A stretch of 64,000 nucleotides of DNA from QHWT01 sp963755695 (GCA_963755695.1 CAVWLB010000010.1:1240001-1304000); one strand, 5' to 3'. Numbered from the stretch's first letter, positions 51,680 to 59,849 are shown. Notes: generated by a model from the letters alone, not told the origin. A program made the numbers and translations.

Positions 51680-52343
51680 TCAGGCCTTTCGAAGATCTTG
51701 CGATGCGGCCCAAAAACGTTCACCGCTGCTCTTTTGGACCCGGTACCGAGTGTAGCCACTTGCCGCTGAACATTGCGCGCCGACGACTGTCCCTTGCCCC
51801 GCACCACCGGTTACGCGATCTCCGATTTTGAACGTGAAGCAACTAGCCGGATAGTCTCGTACGATTTGCTCAGGCGCTCCAACCGAGATCACCCGATTGA
51901 CACCTTTCGCCGTCAGCTCGTAGAACGGATCGACAGCGTCAATGGAAAATGGCCCGACACCATGCACCTGAATGATGGTCTCGGTCTTGGACCGACAGAA
52001 GTGCGCCATCTTCGCCGGTACAAGTGCGTATGCTCCCACTTCGAGAGGCTCAACGACAGATAGATTTATCCGAGCCCCCATACCGGCCGCCCAGCTTCCC
52101 TTCACGACCACAATGTTCTCGTCGGTCGGATGCGTGTGGGGAGGGCATACGTAGCCGGCGTCGTTGTGAATACGAAGAACGAAAGGGGACGCCAGGTTTA
52201 CTTGGGTCGCCTGAGACTACCTGAACCCATTGCTCGGACGGGATTTGGTTCAGGGGCACAACCTTGTGTGGAGTCACCTGGGCGGTCAGCACCGGTCCTG
52301 CGAGCAGCGCCAAGAGTGCCCAACTGAGTATCCGAGAACTCAT
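51680..52343 (-). CDS. Secreted cupin-domain protein with extra C-terminal domain, one frameshift
   Basis: ATG 52343 has GGAGG eight bases upstream and opens a signal peptide (SSRILSWALLALLAGPVLTA). The first frame reads to GDPSKPGVPF; an indel near 52185 then moves to the frame with VLRIHNDAGYVCPPHTHPTD and ENIVVVKGSWAAGMG, where HTH and the following Glu are the cupin metal ligands. PAKMAHFCRSKTETIIQVHG carries the second cupin motif (His). After the cupin ends, a ~60-residue tail (FKIGDRVTGGAGQGTVVGAQ) looks like a small SH3-like beta barrel, ending RFWAASQDLRKA. Joined length about 220 residues. Function unknown; its neighbour the amidase may share the pathway. Confidence 0.72.
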
Positions 52344-52382
52344 CGTCGAACCTCCGATGTTGATATCAAATGGCCAAGGGGC

Positions 52383-52452
52383 ATAACGTGAACGCATCAC
52401 CCGCGGCGCGTCACCACCTCACAAGCGCCGTCGGGTGCATGCGGTGTTAGAC
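52383..52452 (-). repeat. attC-like recombination site 2 (after the Ntn-hydrolase-like gene)
   Basis: Same plan as site 1: CACCCG (52398-52403) + CGGCGC (52404-52409) pair with GCGCCG (52425-52430) + CGGGTG (52432-52437), and T52431 is extrahelical. Outer GCAT/ATGC (52394-52397/52439-52442) and AAC/GTT (52385-52387/52446-52448) pair. On the minus strand the first core GTCTAAC (52452-52446) fits RYYYAAC exactly, and the second, GTTATGC, fits GTTRRRY with one mismatch. It lies 18 bases after the stop at 52471. Confidence 0.78.
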
Positions 52453-52470
52453 GCACGTATCCAAGCATCC

Positions 52471-53289
52471 TTAGTCTCCTGTAGTTGACTCGTAGCGACC
52501 CGCAGGGCTGACTGCGAGATCGTGCGGTCGGCCGCCGATAAGCCGCGATCCGGGTTCGGCAATATCGGCCAAGAGCGTTGAGACGACGTCTACCGGGCGG
52601 CGAACCAATGACAAGTGCGTACGAGCCGATCCCGAATCGTGAACCTGACCACGACTATAGAGCGTCGCGAATGTATTGAGAACTGAGTCAGCAACCGGAT
52701 TGAAAAGCACGGGATCTCCGTTGTTGAATCGAAACATCAGGGCGGTGTCGTGAAGAGCAGCGTGGACCGCTCTCCGATTGCGGACCTCCCGTTGCTCCGG
52801 CGGTCGGTCGTGAAGCTTCTGCAAAGTCGCATATGTCTCGCGGGTCATCTGAAACCCGTTCGGCCTCACGGCACTGTAAGAGGTGTCAGTCCAATTACTG
52901 ATGAGAAAGAGCTCTGGAATCGAGTAGCCGTCAACACGCTCGTAGGCCGTGAAATGAATGCCGAGTCCGGAGTCAGTGGGCGTCCGAAATCGCCGCTGAC
53001 CGATTTCTCGAGTAAGACTGCTTGAGAGCGCGGCGGCGTATTCCTCGGCTGAGTCATGATCGCCCGCGCTCGCCGCCCGCGCTCCGAGCCACTGCTTCGT
53101 GTTCCAGTCGGCCCCAAGCATCGCCAAGCCCCAGTAAGCCATCGCGCCTCGCCACGAAGGCACCCGAATCAGTTTGGAAGCTCGGTCCTCAATAACCTGC
53201 CTGGAGCCGTCCTGTTGAGCGATCGTGATGAATGAGTCGCTCGCAAGTGCGGTGTAGTGGCGGGTGATGACCGTAGCGATTACCGTCAT
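52471..53289 (-). CDS. Predicted proteasome-like Ntn-hydrolase (unknown role)
   Basis: A 272-residue protein with no leader. Directly after the initiator Met comes TVIATVITRHYTALASDSFI. Numbering Thr as 1, an Asp falls at 17 and a Lys at 38 in DRASKLIRVP; proteasome beta subunits and HslV have Thr1, Asp17 and Lys33 in equivalent strands, so Thr1 could be the nucleophile after Met removal. A Gly/Ala-rich strand (GAMAYWGLAMLGADW) resembles the turn that follows. The remaining ~190 residues have mixed alpha-beta character (SAEEYAAALSSSLTREIG, IPELFLISNWTD). Family identity is inferred from spacing only. It is immediately followed by attC-like site 2. Confidence 0.65.
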   Translation of the reverse strand: MTVIATVITRHYTALASDSFITIAQQDGSRQVIEDRASKLIRVPSWRGAMAYWGLAMLGADWNTKQWLGARAASAGDHDSAEEYAAALSSSLTREIGQRRFRTPTDSGLGIHFTAYERVDGYSIPELFLISNWTDTSYSAVRPNGFQMTRETYATLQKLHDRPPEQREVRNRRAVHAALHDTALMFRFNNGDPVLFNPVADSVLNTFATLYSRGQVHDSGSARTHLSLVRRPVDVVSTLLADIAEPGSRLIGGRPHDLAVSPAGRYESTTGD

Positions 53290-53334
53290 CTCTGGTTTCT
53301 GTGCCCTCTAAGATCTGCGGCCTAAGGTTACGCG

Positions 53335-53404
53335 CTAAATAAGCCGCGCGCCGCGGCGACATGATCGTACCTGACAACCGGCGCGTCGGCTCTATTCGTT
53401 TGGT
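53335..53404 (-). repeat. attC-like recombination site 3
   Basis: AGCCG (53342-53346) + CGCGCCG (53347-53353) pair with CGGCGCG (53379-53385) + CGGCT (53387-53391); T53386 is the single extrahelical base, at the same place as in sites 1 and 2. The loop is 53354-53378. An outer pairing AATA/TATT (53338-53341/53393-53396) is present. Core boxes are more degenerate (ACCAAAC and ATTTAGC on the minus strand). It begins 15 bases after the stop at 53420. Confidence 0.6.
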
Positions 53405-53419
53405 CGGCCGCGCCCTTGA

Positions 53420-54084
53420 TTACGCTTGCGCAGTGTGGCCGATGAAATTTGCGGCACACTGCAAAAGCCTGGCGCTCTGCGTCAGGCAGCGGCTCACGTC
53501 AACAAGGGATAATTCCCGCCCGCTTGAGACATATCGTTTGGCGTCATCAACGTTCTGCAGAATCACTCGCATTTGTGTCGATCCCACAGGGCCGCGAAAT
53601 CCAAACGCAGTCAAAGCGCCCAGCTTCATGTGGTTGCGGATGTCACGAAAGTCGGCGAACCATTCGAAGTAGTCGGGTAACGCCTGTTCTATCAGCGGCC
53701 GGATGGGGTTGCCGGCCTTCGTGGCACACGCGTGCATCGACGAATACGCTCTAGCACGATGCCCCTTCGCTTCAAGCAAAGCGGCGTAGACGGCATCATT
53801 GAGCGCGCGCACGAAGTAGTACATGGCTTTCAGCGCGGCGGCGAATTGAAAGGACATCTGGCTATCCCAAGGAGGTATCCCATTCACCTGCTTCTCCGAT
53901 CGTTGAATCTCGTCGGCTTCCAGTTGACGAAGAAGCGGCATGAAACTGAGTGCGTCGCGGACGCACGCACTGACGCGCATCTGCACTGACACTGGTACGC
54001 GCTGGTCAAGGCCTGGTTCAGCGCGTCTGCAGCGCGCTCGAGTGCGATCTCTTCCGGTGGCGACTTCTCGGTTGTCCAGGTCAT
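53420..54084 (-). CDS. Hypothetical protein (HEPN-like motif), probable frameshift
   Basis: The longest single frame begins at 54097, but the first ~30 residues there look artificial. A neighbouring frame from ATG 54084 gives MTWTTEKSPPEEIALERAAD and joins near 54000 to VSVQMRVSACVRDALSFMPL, so I take 54084 as the start with one indel. No leader. The body is largely helical (FAAALKAMYYFVRALNDAVY). The segment FADFRDIRNHMKLGALTAFG contains R-x4-H, as in HEPN-domain proteins, some of which are RNases in toxin-antitoxin or defence systems; this is only a motif-level hint. It is followed by attC-like site 3, which makes it cassette cargo. Confidence 0.6.
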
Positions 54085-54396
54085 CGGTGATGATCATCTG
54101 GCTTGATGCTCATCCCTCATGCCAGCGCGATGCTCTCGGCCGGCGTAACTAGCAGGAGTCCGACAAGCATATCGGTCGACCCAACGCCGCTCGCAGCATA
54201 ACGGCAAACCGCCGGCACACGAGAGATTTCGCCAACCGATTGACGGCTGGACTGTCGGAATTACGAATTTCGGCCATCGGCGGTTACGCCGACCTGCATA
54301 GCGTAGCTCGAGGCCAGCACGCGGTAGACCGTTTTGGCCCGTGTAGTCGCCAACGGCGGATCGATTGGAGCGAATCCCGCTGTCGCGGACTGGCGC
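54085..54396. other. Cassette spacer with a weaker attC-like fold
   Basis: No gene seen. CGGC (54202-54205) and AACCGCCG (54207-54214) pair with CGGCGGTT (54278-54285) and GCCG (54288-54291) around a ~63-base loop, a possible larger attC. Core boxes are not clear. Confidence 0.35.
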
Positions 54397-54801
54397 CTAT
54401 CGCCGCGGGTCTCGTCCCAAGAGGTCCCAGCGGTTCCCCTCAAGGTCGAGAAACACGGCAAGTCGGCCGTAGGGCTCATCGCGAGGCGGCGAAACGAACC
54501 GCACACCGGAGGTGACCATGCGCTGATAGGCAGTATCAAAATCGTCGACGCGCAAGAACATTCCGACGCGACCGGCGAACTGCTGGCCCACAATGCTTGT
54601 TTGTTCGTCGCCGTCAGCACGCGCGAGCAGAATGCCTGTCTGCCCTCCTTCGGGACGAATCACGACCCAACGCTTCGCGCGACCATCATTGGTCAGCGAC
54701 GGTGTATCTTCCACCAACTCGAACTGCAGGACGTCAACGAAGAAACGGATAGCGGCATCGTAGTCCCGCACCACCAGCGCGACGAGTTCAAGATGCGACA
54801 T
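54397..54801 (-). CDS. VOC-family (glyoxalase/bleomycin-resistance fold) protein
   Basis: A 134-residue protein with the paired beta-alpha-beta-beta-beta modules of the vicinal oxygen chelate superfamily: LELVALVVRDYDAAIRFFVD, WVVIRPEGGQTGILLARADG, MFLRVDDFDTAYQRMVTSGV and PYGRLAVFLDLEGNRWDLLG. Metal-ligand positions are only partly visible (H3/E5 of MSHLEL, a Glu in DLEGN). Members range from glyoxalase I to antibiotic-binding proteins and dioxygenases; this subgroup (ending GNRWDLL/GRDP) is usually annotated only as VOC family. It lies at the right end of the island, minus strand, with the three attC-like sites downstream; such proteins are frequent integron-cassette cargo. Confidence 0.85.
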   Translation of the reverse strand: MSHLELVALVVRDYDAAIRFFVDVLQFELVEDTPSLTNDGRAKRWVVIRPEGGQTGILLARADGDEQTSIVGQQFAGRVGMFLRVDDFDTAYQRMVTSGVRFVSPPRDEPYGRLAVFLDLEGNRWDLLGRDPRR

Positions 54802-54938
54802 CGCGGGGCAGATTACTCCTGAGCAGTCGCCATGTGGCGACCAATCATGAGGTCATGGCACGACATCGTCGAAGAGAGTCTCGAGATTCCAGGCTCGCCC
54901 CAAATGCGCTTCGGAGTCACGACCCACCGCCGAAGCCG

Positions 54939-55127
54939 ATGCCGACGGAACTGGAACTCCGGGGCGCTCTCCATCTCGCCACCGCCGTGCTCTGGCGGGA
55001 GATGTCGCGCGCCAATCTCGTCATGGCGACGCACGATGCGGCGGTGGGGCTGGCGCCACGTACCCATAGCGTTGCGGTCGTTGGCATTCCGCCCAAGCGG
55101 AGCGGTCAAGCAGAGCGCCGACGTTGA
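54939..55127 (+). pseudogene. vapC: Remnant of a VapC-type PIN-domain toxin
   Basis: ELRGALHLATAVLWREMSRA and NLVMATHDAAVGLA match the C-terminal half of VapC toxins (DALHLATAL...LVTAD/THD...A), which bears the last acidic residues of the PIN active site. The N-terminal half with the first Asp is missing: upstream sequence in all frames gives no D-x-S start. Likely a decayed toxin-antitoxin gene at the island edge; no antitoxin is visible. Confidence 0.6.
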
Positions 55128-55235
55128 AGTGGTTATGGTGGGCCATCGTGGGCGATGATGGCTCGCTGGGGCTTATGCTGGTCCTATGCTTCGCGCAGAG
55201 TTGGCGATTTCTCGAACCATTATGCGAATTGTGCA

Positions 55236-55284
<49 letters not shown>

Positions 55285-55512
55285 ATTTTGGCGCGAGGCG
55301 GTCGCGCTAACGCGCGACTGCGCTACGCCGGCTCGCTCCGCTCCGGTCGCGGTTTTTGGCACTCGCGCTCGGTGCTCTGGCCAACGGCCATCGCGCCGAA
55401 GCGCGTGAGCGCGAAGGCGGACGCCGCCTCCCTACATCCCACTCACTCTGCCCACGTACTCGAGAGTCGTCAGGCGCTCTGTGATGCCTGCTGCGGTCCT
55501 GGGCGCCTTTCG
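55285..55512. other. Spacer with GC-rich hairpins
   Basis: 228 bases between the tRNA fragment and the permease gene. Short complementary runs such as GGTCGCGCTAACGCGCGAC and CCGGCTCGCTCCGCTCCGG; no gene recognised. Confidence 0.4.
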
Positions 55513-58167
55513 TTATTCGTGTCTCAGGGCCATCATCGGCTGAACGCCAACGGCGCGTCTCGCGGGCACCCAGCATGCGAGCACCCCGATAGTGGTGATT
55601 AGAAGAATCACGACCGCGAACGTCAGGGGATCGTTGGGCGATGTGTTCCAGAGCTGGGCCGTCAACAGACGGTTCGTGGCGAAGCTGATGGCCAGTCCGA
55701 TGACCAATCCGGCGGCGATCAGCCCCAGACCGAACCGCACGATCATTCGAACCACGTGCCCCGCCTCGCCGCCGAGCGCCATGCGGATCGCAATCTCGCG
55801 CGTCTGTTGGGACACGGTGTACGCCAGAACGCCGTAGATGCCGAGCGCCACCAGCACCGCGCCGGTCCCAGCAAGAATGCCCAGGACGAGCAAGCTGAAG
55901 CCGGGCCGCGCGTAGAAGCTCATCTGAATCAGTCGTTCGAGCGTGAGCGGATTCGCCAGGGCGACCTGCGGATCCACGACCTGGATCTCACGACGGAGCG
56001 CGTTCACCGCGCGCAGCGGATCGTCGGTCGTGCGTACGAGCAGTGCGACGCCACCCGGGAGCCGCAGACTGAACGGAACCAGTACTTCCGGCGTCGCGAC
56101 GTCCCGCGGCCCGACGGTTGCCACGTCCTGCATGATCCCTATGATCTGGAATGTGGGATCGGTGATCGGCCGGGGCAGAGTTACCAGCCGCGGGAGCCGG
56201 ATGACGCGCGCGAGAGGGTCCTCGGAGCCGAAGTATCGTCGCGCAAGCGTTTCGTTGACGACGGCAACGCGGTGCGCTTGCTCAACGTCAATCGTCGAGA
56301 GTCCGCGGCCCTTCACGATCGGAATGCCGAGCGTCTCGGGCAGCCGCTCGCTTCCGAACACCACCAGCGCCTCTGATGATGGCTGGACCGCCATCCCCGG
56401 AATCTCCAGCGCGCTCGGAAGCCCTCCGAACGGAGGGAAGCCATTCGCCATCGCCACGGACACCACACCAGGCACCGTCGCCGCACGGTCGGCGATCTGG
56501 CGGTACACACTCCGCTGATCGTCTGCCGATGCGCGCCGCTGCTGCGGAAACGTCACGCCGGTGACGAGCACGTTCTTCGGATCGAACCCGAGGTCGACGC
56601 CGACGAGCTTCACGAATGTGCGCATCAACAGCCCGGCGCCGAGGAGGAGCACAATCGAGAGTGCCACTTGAGCGATCACGAGGCTGCTGCGCATTCTCGT
56701 CTGGCGGCGGCCGGCCGTCGTTCGGCCCGCGACATTCGCGCCGGCGCCGATATCCCGCCGTGCGCTCTGCAGGGCAGGAAACAAGCCGAACGCAAACGTC
56801 GAGGCCCCTGCGACGATGATCGCAAAGAGGAGGACCGGTCGATCGAGCCTGATCTGCGTCTCCCACGGCACTCCCTGCCCCGGTGGCAACAGCTGGGCGA
56901 GCGCCTGGATGCCGCCGTATGCCATCGACGCCCCCACCATCAGCCCGGCGGCGGCAAGCAGCGCGCTTTCGACGAGCAGTTGCCGGACGATCCGGCCGCG
57001 GCTCGCGCCGATAGCCGCGCGAATCGCCATCTCGCGCTCGCGCATGGTCGCGCGCGCCAGCAGCATGTTGGCGACGTTGCAGCACGCGATCGCGAGCAGC
57101 AGGCCGACCGCGCCGAACAGGGTGTACAGCACCGCGCGGAAGTCCCTCACCACCCAGTCGACAACCTTGATGACCTGGAAGCGGTAATGCGGCGGGTACT
57201 CGTTCGGGTGCTCCCGCGCGCGGCGGGCGCCGATCACGTTCAGCTGCGCCTCCGCGTCCTTCGGCGACACGCCGGGCCGCAGGTGCGCCTGGAACGCCCG
57301 GTTTCCCCGCGGTGTGCGCGGATCGTCAGAGCGGCTGATCGCAGCGGGAAGCCATAGATCGGCGATGTTCCACTCGAACCGCGGCGGCATGACCCCGATG
57401 ACGGTCCACGCCGTGCCGTCCAGCACCAGCGTGCGCCCGATCACGCCGGGGTCGGCACCGAACGACCGCGTCCATACCCGGTGGCACATGACCGCGACCG
57501 GCGGAGCGCCTGGCGCCGCGTCCGAGGCGTCGAACACGCGGCCGATCAACGGCTTGACGCCGAGGAAATCGAACCCGTTCGCCGTCATCCACGCGACGTC
57601 GAGCCGCTCGGCGCCGCTCTCACCCTGCCAGAGCATCGAGTCGCGGCTGGTCCCGACAACGTCTTCGAATGCGCTGGCCTGCTCCTGATAGTCCAGGAAC
57701 TCCGCAGCAGGGAAGTACGGACCGCGGAGCTGCCGGTCCGAGCCATCGCGCAGGACGACGTTGACGAGCCGATCCGATCGCGAGTACGGGAACGGATCCA
57801 GCACGACGTTCCGGACGACGCTGTAGATCACGGTAATCGCGCTGATGCCGAGCGCCAGGGTGAGCGTCGCCGCGATGGTGAATCCGCGTGTCCGCGACAG
57901 CGTGCGAACCCCGTACGCGACATCGCGCCGCAGATCCTCGAGCCAGCGGAACGATCGGGCATCGCGCTGCAGCTCTTTGACCTGTTCGATGCCCCCGAAC
58001 GTGCGTCTCGCCGCGACGCGCGCATCCTCGGGCGTCAGTCCGTGGCGCTCCAATTCGCGCTGCAGCTCCGCCAGGTGGGCCTCGACCTCGCGCGCGAGCT
58101 CGTGCTCGGAGCGCTCGTGGCGGAACAGGGTCAGGAGACGCAGCAGAGTACGGCGCAGGCTCCCCAT
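55513..58167 (-). CDS. ABC-type macrolide/lipoprotein export-like permease (MacB/FtsX superfamily, ADOP type)
   Basis: Large inner-membrane permease of a kind massively expanded in Acidobacteriota. ATG 58167 (MGSLRRTLLRLL) is chosen for its GAGGTG ribosome site; the upstream frame to 58272 has no family sequence. 884 residues: an N-terminal prefix (ELAREVEAHLAELQRELERH, EDARVAARRTFGGIEQVKEL), then two MacB-like halves. Each half has a periplasmic MacB_PCD-type domain (GFTIAATLTLALGISAITVI; RMRSSLVIAQVALSIVLLLG) and FtsX helices (GLLLAIACCNVANMLLARAT, IREREMAIRAAIGASRG; LVALGIYGVLAYTVSQQTRE). No ATP-binding domain is present. It is preceded by a padR gene in the same direction (64-base gap), the usual pairing. 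Confidence 0.92.
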   Translation of the reverse strand: MGSLRRTLLRLLTLFRHERSEHELAREVEAHLAELQRELERHGLTPEDARVAARRTFGGIEQVKELQRDARSFRWLEDLRRDVAYGVRTLSRTRGFTIAATLTLALGISAITVIYSVVRNVVLDPFPYSRSDRLVNVVLRDGSDRQLRGPYFPAAEFLDYQEQASAFEDVVGTSRDSMLWQGESGAERLDVAWMTANGFDFLGVKPLIGRVFDASDAAPGAPPVAVMCHRVWTRSFGADPGVIGRTLVLDGTAWTVIGVMPPRFEWNIADLWLPAAISRSDDPRTPRGNRAFQAHLRPGVSPKDAEAQLNVIGARRAREHPNEYPPHYRFQVIKVVDWVVRDFRAVLYTLFGAVGLLLAIACCNVANMLLARATMREREMAIRAAIGASRGRIVRQLLVESALLAAAGLMVGASMAYGGIQALAQLLPPGQGVPWETQIRLDRPVLLFAIIVAGASTFAFGLFPALQSARRDIGAGANVAGRTTAGRRQTRMRSSLVIAQVALSIVLLLGAGLLMRTFVKLVGVDLGFDPKNVLVTGVTFPQQRRASADDQRSVYRQIADRAATVPGVVSVAMANGFPPFGGLPSALEIPGMAVQPSSEALVVFGSERLPETLGIPIVKGRGLSTIDVEQAHRVAVVNETLARRYFGSEDPLARVIRLPRLVTLPRPITDPTFQIIGIMQDVATVGPRDVATPEVLVPFSLRLPGGVALLVRTTDDPLRAVNALRREIQVVDPQVALANPLTLERLIQMSFYARPGFSLLVLGILAGTGAVLVALGIYGVLAYTVSQQTREIAIRMALGGEAGHVVRMIVRFGLGLIAAGLVIGLAISFATNRLLTAQLWNTSPNDPLTFAVVILLITTIGVLACWVPARRAVGVQPMMALRHE

Positions 58168-58231
58168 CACCTCACCTCGTGGACCACGACCGGCGGACGC
58201 GAGGCCGGTCGCAGCGCAGCGTGCGGCAGGC

Positions 58232-58580
58232 CTACGGCTCGTGGAGCAGTAGCTTGTTGACGAAGCCCGCAAGCCGGTGCCATCGCTCGGTCTGTCTGTC
58301 CAGCGCTCGGGCGCCGGAGCGTGTGATCGAGTAGTACTTCGCTTCGCGGCCGGCCTCCGTCGTCCGCCACGCCCCTTTGATCCATCCCTTTTGCTCGAGA
58401 CGGACGAGCGCGACGTACAAGGTTCCCTGGTTCAGCGGGAACGGATGGTCGGCGAGCTGATCGAGGCGGGCAGCGAGGCCGTAGGCGTGCTGCGGCCCCA
58501 TGGTCGAGAGCGCGCGGAGCACGATCAGATCGAGAGGTACCTTGCAGCAGCTCGACGCGCGCAAGATCTTCAGTAGCCAT
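58232..58580 (-). CDS. PadR-family transcriptional regulator, one frameshift
   Basis: Winged-helix repressor that typically controls the neighbouring permease. The body reads LDLIVLRALSTMGPQHAYGL, FPLNQGTLYVALVRLEQKGW and EAKYYSITRSGARALDRQTE, the standard PadR helix-turn-helix and wing. The N-terminus MATEDLARVELLQGT is in the next frame, from ATG 58580; the family normally starts LLQGTLDLLIL, so a one-base indel near 58541 restores it. I therefore take 58580 as the start; the TTG at 58564 is a by-product of the shift. About 115 residues, normal. The stop is 64 bases before the permease start; both are probably one transcript. No operator palindrome was identified with certainty upstream. 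Confidence 0.88.
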
Positions 58581-58707
58581 TCCGTGTGAAGTAGAGCTCG
58601 CCTTGCACTGGTTTGTCAAGTGGAGCCTTTGGCAAAGAGAGCGGCGACGGAGGGTCGACAGCCCTCCGTCGCTTCGATCACATCGTTCGATGGCGGACGG
58701 CATCGCC

Positions 58708-59241
58708 TCAGAACATCCAGGCGCATACGGCCACCGCCGCGATCGCCGCGACGAGATCCGCGATGAGCGCCGCGGCCACGGCGTGGCGCGTCCGCCGCAC
58801 CGCGACGGCGCCGAAATAGACGGCCAGCACGTAGAACGTCGTTTCCGACGATCCGTACATTGTCGCGGCGGTACGCGCGATGATCGAATCGGGGCCGTGC
58901 GTCTTCACGAGGTCGGTGGTGAACGCCAGCGAGCCGCTTCCGGTGAGCGAGCGCAGCACCGCCAGGGGCACGAGCTCCGGCGGAAAGCCCAGCGGCGAGA
59001 CCAGCGGGCGGATGCCCGCCGTCAGAAGGTCCATCGCACCGGATCCGCGAAACATGCCAATCGCGACGAGGATGCCGACCAGGAAGGGAATGATTTTCAC
59101 CGCAACGTCGAACCCCTCCTTCGCGCCCTCGATGAAGACATCGTAGACCTTCACCTTGCGCAGCATCCCGGCGAACGGAATCGCGACCAGGAGGACAGGG
59201 ATTGCCCACAGCGAGATGGCGTCGAGCGCGCCGCGGATCAC
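58708..59241 (-). CDS. spmB: SpmB-like membrane protein (nucleoside-recognition Gate domain)
   Basis: A 177-residue inner-membrane protein related to Bacillus SpmB (YjiG-type Gate domain). Landmarks: LWAIPVLLVAIPFAGMLRKV, DVFIEGAKEGFDVAVKIIPF, FLVGILVAIGMFRGSGAMD and RSLTGSGSLAFTTDLVKTHG. Start ATG 59241 overlaps the spmA stop by four bases (ATGA), so the two are translationally coupled. In Bacillus the pair helps dehydrate the spore core; in non-sporulating bacteria the same pair is common and its role is unknown, perhaps transport of a small solute. No sporulation gene is in this window. Confidence 0.9.
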   Translation of the reverse strand: MIRGALDAISLWAIPVLLVAIPFAGMLRKVKVYDVFIEGAKEGFDVAVKIIPFLVGILVAIGMFRGSGAMDLLTAGIRPLVSPLGFPPELVPLAVLRSLTGSGSLAFTTDLVKTHGPDSIIARTAATMYGSSETTFYVLAVYFGAVAVRRTRHAVAAALIADLVAAIAAVAVCAWMF

Positions 59242-59849
59242 GAGCGTCCCTCCTCCGCCGCTGGCGCGGGGAGCGGATAAAAGCGCTCCAGCACTCTCGC
59301 GGCAATCACCGCCGCGATCGTACCGGCCGTCGTGGCGAGAATCGTGGGCGCGATGATGGCGGTGGGATTCGTCGAACCGGCGGCGGCGAGCACGCCAATC
59401 ATCGACGCCGGCACCAGCTGCACGCCCGCGGTCGTGATGGCCATCAGCGTTACCATGGCGTTGGTCGCCGTGTCCCTGTCGGGATTGAGCGTCTGCAGCT
59501 CCTCCATCGCCTTGATACCGAGCGGGGTGGCCGCGTTGTTGAGGCCGAGCATGTTCGCGGCCAGCGCGAGCACGATCGCGCCGGCCGCCGGATGCGCCGG
59601 CGGGACGTCAGGGAACAGCCAGCGCAGGAGCGGCCGCAACGCGCGTCCGACCGACGACACCAGTCCTGCGGCTTCGGCGACCCGCATCATGCCGAGCCAG
59701 AGTGTCATGATGCCGATGAGCCCGATCGAGATCTGCACCGCAGATGAAGCTGATTCGACCGCGCCTCTCGTGACCGCCTCCGCCGTTCCATTGATCGCGG
59801 CAACGACCAGCGCAATCGCCATCAGGCCAAACCAGATGTAGTTGAGCAT
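59238..59849 (-). CDS. spmA: SpmA-like membrane protein (nucleoside-recognition Gate domain)
   Basis: A 203-residue inner-membrane protein. Landmarks: MLNYIWFGLMAIALVVAAIN, ISIGLIGIMTLWLGMMRVAE, FPDVPPAHPAAGAIVLALAA, NMLGLNNAATPLGIKAMEEL and LMAITTAGVQLVPASMIGVL. These match SpmA and the YjiH/CstA-adjacent Gate family. About five transmembrane helices. Start ATG 59849. It precedes spmB with a 4-base overlap, and the order spmA-spmB is conserved widely. Promoter not identified; the upstream neighbour (the kinase) ends 89 bases away in the same direction. Confidence 0.9.
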   Translation of the reverse strand: MLNYIWFGLMAIALVVAAINGTAEAVTRGAVESASSAVQISIGLIGIMTLWLGMMRVAEAAGLVSSVGRALRPLLRWLFPDVPPAHPAAGAIVLALAANMLGLNNAATPLGIKAMEELQTLNPDRDTATNAMVTLMAITTAGVQLVPASMIGVLAAAGSTNPTAIIAPTILATTAGTIAAVIAARVLERFYPLPAPAAEEGRS

